32,117 nt of DNA, from NCBI GenBank assembly GCA_017994695.1, contig JAGOKF010000041.1:1-32117 (forward strand). The letters are read 5' to 3'. Source of the stretch: Myxococcota bacterium. Its GTDB lineage: Bacteria; Myxococcota_A; UBA9042; DTJE01. Numbering within the stretch: position 1 is the first letter of the stretch; every line of letters starts with the position of its first letter. A model generated the notes under the pieces. That model saw nothing but the letters and a program-made list of their open reading frames with translations, was not told the DNA's origin and did not search any database. Shown in pieces: positions 30,761-32,117 of this stretch. The position numbers were made by a program, and so were the translations under genes.

Positions 30761-30788
30761 TGGACATGTCCCAGGGGAATGGCATAAC
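30761..30788 (+). promoter_or_regulatory. Promoter of the cyclic-nucleotide-binding gene pair
   Basis: TGGACA (30761-30766), a 16-nt spacer and CATAAC (30783-30788). The boxes match five and four of six bases. The ATG at 30789 directly abuts the -10 box, so translation should begin at 30816 instead. Confidence 0.45.
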
Positions 30789-30815
30789 ATGCCAGCGTTC
30801 ACAGGAGACGACGGG

Positions 30816-31361
30816 ATGGCGGAAGTGGATTTGTGGAATGCCCCTGTCTTCCGGGGGATGACCCCCGACGATCTGGAAGTCCTGAAGAAGGTCGGCCGGG
30901 TGATGCCCTTCGTGGCCGGCGAGACCCTCTGCGCGGGGCGTGCTCGGACGGGCATGCTGTTCGTGATTGCCCGGGGGATTGCCTCGGTGATGCTCCCGGA
31001 CCCGGAAACCGGGGAGGAAAAACCCCTGGTCTCCTTGAAGGCCGGGGACTCCTTCGGGGAAACCTCCCTGCTCGACGGACTGCCCAGGATCGCCCGCATC
31101 GTCGCGAAGGGGTCCGGCACTTGCTGGACCCTGGACCACGCGGGACTGGCGCGGTTGAAGCAGGAGGCCCCCGGCACCGCCGCGGTGCTGCTGGCCAACC
31201 TGTCCGAGGGGATGGCGGATCGCCTGTGCCGGTCGGCGGAGCAGATCGTCCGGCTCCAGGACCGGAAGCGGCAGGCGTCCGACGATCGGCAACGGCGGGT
31301 CGGGGAACAGGCCGCCCGGTCCCTGTGGTCCCGCTGGTTCGGGGGGAAGCGCGATGAGTGA
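30816..31361 (+). CDS. Cyclic-nucleotide-binding-domain protein with intact phosphate cassette
   Basis: A 181-aa protein with one CRP-like cyclic-nucleotide-binding domain (about residues 8-125). The phosphate-binding cassette FGETSLLDGLPRIAR keeps Glu82 and Arg91, which contact the ribose and cyclic phosphate in CRP and protein kinase A, so cAMP or cGMP binding is plausible. No DNA-binding helix-turn-helix or enzymatic domain follows. The C-terminus is a charged helix (RLQDRKRQASDDRQRRVGEQAARSL by position about 145-170) that may mediate protein contacts. The start is set by AGGAGA 7 nt upstream and by the promoter position. An ATG nine codons earlier is unlikely. The gene overlaps the next by 8 nt and probably makes a functional pair with it. 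Confidence 0.86.
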   Translation: MAEVDLWNAPVFRGMTPDDLEVLKKVGRVMPFVAGETLCAGRARTGMLFVIARGIASVMLPDPETGEEKPLVSLKAGDSFGETSLLDGLPRIARIVAKGSGTCWTLDHAGLARLKQEAPGTAAVLLANLSEGMADRLCRSAEQIVRLQDRKRQASDDRQRRVGEQAARSLWSRWFGGKRDE

Positions 31362-32100
31362 TGCCAGAACGCAACAGGTCCTGTCGTGGCTGAGGACGCT
31401 TCCCTTCTTCCAGGAGATGCCCCAGGATCACCTGGTCGCCCTGCTCCCGCGCCTGCGCACCCGCCGCCTGGCGGACCAGGAGGAACTCTGCCGGACCGGC
31501 GACCCGCCGGGCTGCCTCTGGCTGGTGGTCCGGGGGGCGCTCCAGGTCCGGTCGCCCAAGGGGCGGGACGTGACCCGGATCGAGACCGGCGATGCCTTCG
31601 GGGTAGGGACCCTTCTCAGTCACAGGCCCCGGATCTTCGGGGCCGTCGCCATCGGGGAGACCTGGCTGCTGCAGCTGGATCGGACGACCTGGGACGACCT
31701 GATTGCCCGGCGAGACGCCCATTCCCTGGTCCTGGCGGACCGCCTCGCGGTGCTGCTGGCGTCCCAGATGCGCCATGCCGACGACATCCTCCGGCGGCTC
31801 CTTCCCTCGCCGAAGCCGGCCGTGGCCGGTTCCTCCGAAGGGGAGGTCGCACAGAAAGAATCCCCGGCCTCCTCCCGTCGCCCATCCGGCCCTGCCGAGG
31901 ACCCGGCCGGACGACCGGTCCGGCCTTCCGTTCCTGGGTCGGTGGCCCCGGGTCGCCGGGCCGCCACCCGGATTTCCGAGCAGGACCTGGACACCTTCCT
32001 ATCCGAAATGGAGACGAAGGTCGGACTCGACGGCCAGACGAACATCCGCGTCGTCCACTCGGCCGAGAAGCCCGTCCGTCCCAAGACCCCCGGTTTCTGA
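31354..32100 (+). CDS. Second cyclic-nucleotide-binding-fold protein with degenerate cassette and disordered tail
   Basis: A 248-aa protein. Residues of about 8-130 form a second CRP-like beta-roll. In its phosphate-binding cassette, FGVGTLLSHRPRIFG, Val84 replaces the usual glutamate while Arg93 remains. Cyclic-nucleotide binding is therefore doubtful, and the fold may serve as a structural or dimerisation partner of the first protein. A Pro/Arg/Ser-rich tail (about 145-205) is probably disordered. It ends in a short, more conserved-looking segment (ISEQDLDTFLSEMETKVGL) that could be an amphipathic docking helix. The ATG overlaps the upstream stop by 8 nt and has GGGGGGAAG as ribosome site, which indicates coupled translation. 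Confidence 0.83.
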   Translation: MSDARTQQVLSWLRTLPFFQEMPQDHLVALLPRLRTRRLADQEELCRTGDPPGCLWLVVRGALQVRSPKGRDVTRIETGDAFGVGTLLSHRPRIFGAVAIGETWLLQLDRTTWDDLIARRDAHSLVLADRLAVLLASQMRHADDILRRLLPSPKPAVAGSSEGEVAQKESPASSRRPSGPAEDPAGRPVRPSVPGSVAPGRRAATRISEQDLDTFLSEMETKVGLDGQTNIRVVHSAEKPVRPKTPGF

Positions 32101-32107
32101 CCCCCCC

Positions 32108-32117
32108 TAAAGTTTTC
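32108..32117 (+). promoter_or_regulatory. FliA/sigma-28-like -35 box, cut by the window edge
   Basis: TAAAGTTTTC begins 8 nt after the last stop. TAAAGTTT is the full -35 consensus of flagellar sigma-28 promoters. The -10 element (GCCGATAA-like, 11 nt on) would lie outside the window, so it cannot be confirmed here. Confidence 0.4.

Noticed and set aside
30789-30815. Earlier ATG for the first cyclic-nucleotide-binding gene
   Set aside because: It abuts the proposed -10 box and has no ribosome site, whereas the ATG at 30816 has AGGAGA at 7 nt.
1-32117. tRNA, rRNA, CRISPR array, insertion sequence, phage or antiphage defence genes
   Set aside because: No cloverleaf-like sequence, regularly spaced repeat array, transposase, integrase or terminal inverted repeat was recognised. 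Gene content is chromosomal in style.

Overview
The window is a very GC-rich (about 70% by eye), densely coded stretch of a Gram-negative chromosome. It carries many type II-signal lipoproteins with Asp-Pro-Gly linkers, Cys-rich secreted domains, an outer-membrane porin, a LolC/E-type permease and a PAS-rich hybrid kinase. That mix suggests a deltaproteobacterial or Myxococcota-like organism; this is inference, because no rRNA or other marker is present. I see no tRNA, rRNA, CRISPR array, insertion sequence or prophage. Almost all long open frames antisense to the genes are GC-bias shadows.

Layout. (1) 70-3479, plus: a soluble triple-PAS hybrid histidine kinase, then a radical SAM protein of unknown substrate. 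(2) 3552-5866, minus: a PiT/Pho4-type phosphate transporter with a TTG start, and a small multi-pass membrane protein. (3) 6034-12122: a lipoprotein of unknown function; a convergent 954-aa lipoprotein with a neutral-ceramidase-like domain whose catalytic Ser is replaced by Gly; and, divergent from it with overlapping -35 boxes, a LolC/E-like permease translationally coupled to an Ogt-type DNA repair methyltransferase. (4) 12151-16563, minus: a lipoprotein split by a frameshift at a G8 tract, and a receiver-like/PPDK-N ATP-grasp fusion. (5) 16909-19294, plus: NADP-type glutamate dehydrogenase and cysteine synthase, each with its own promoter-like sequence; an 18-bp perfect palindrome lies upstream of gdhA. 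(6) 19298-20073, minus: two small overlapping lipoproteins. (7) 20223-29389, plus: a tight four-gene operon encoding an OprO/P-like porin, a 1494-aa CehA/McbA-type PHP lipoprotein, an SGNH-like membrane protein and phosphoglucomutase. (8) 29512-30687, minus: a Cys-rich lipoprotein with a 75-bp tandem repeat and duplicated Notch-LNR-like units. (9) 30816-32100, plus: two overlapping cyclic-nucleotide-binding-fold genes, followed at the window edge by a FliA/sigma-28-like -35 box.

How the parts may work together. The most system-like unit is the four-gene operon. A specific outer-membrane channel, a surface or periplasmic metallohydrolase, an envelope SGNH-like protein and a cytoplasmic sugar-phosphate mutase could form an uptake or processing route for a phosphorylated or sugar-containing substrate. 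The PiT transporter elsewhere in the window fits a phosphate theme but is not linked to the operon. gdhA and cysK are ordinary amino-acid metabolism. The final CNBD pair may sit just upstream of flagellar genes outside the window.
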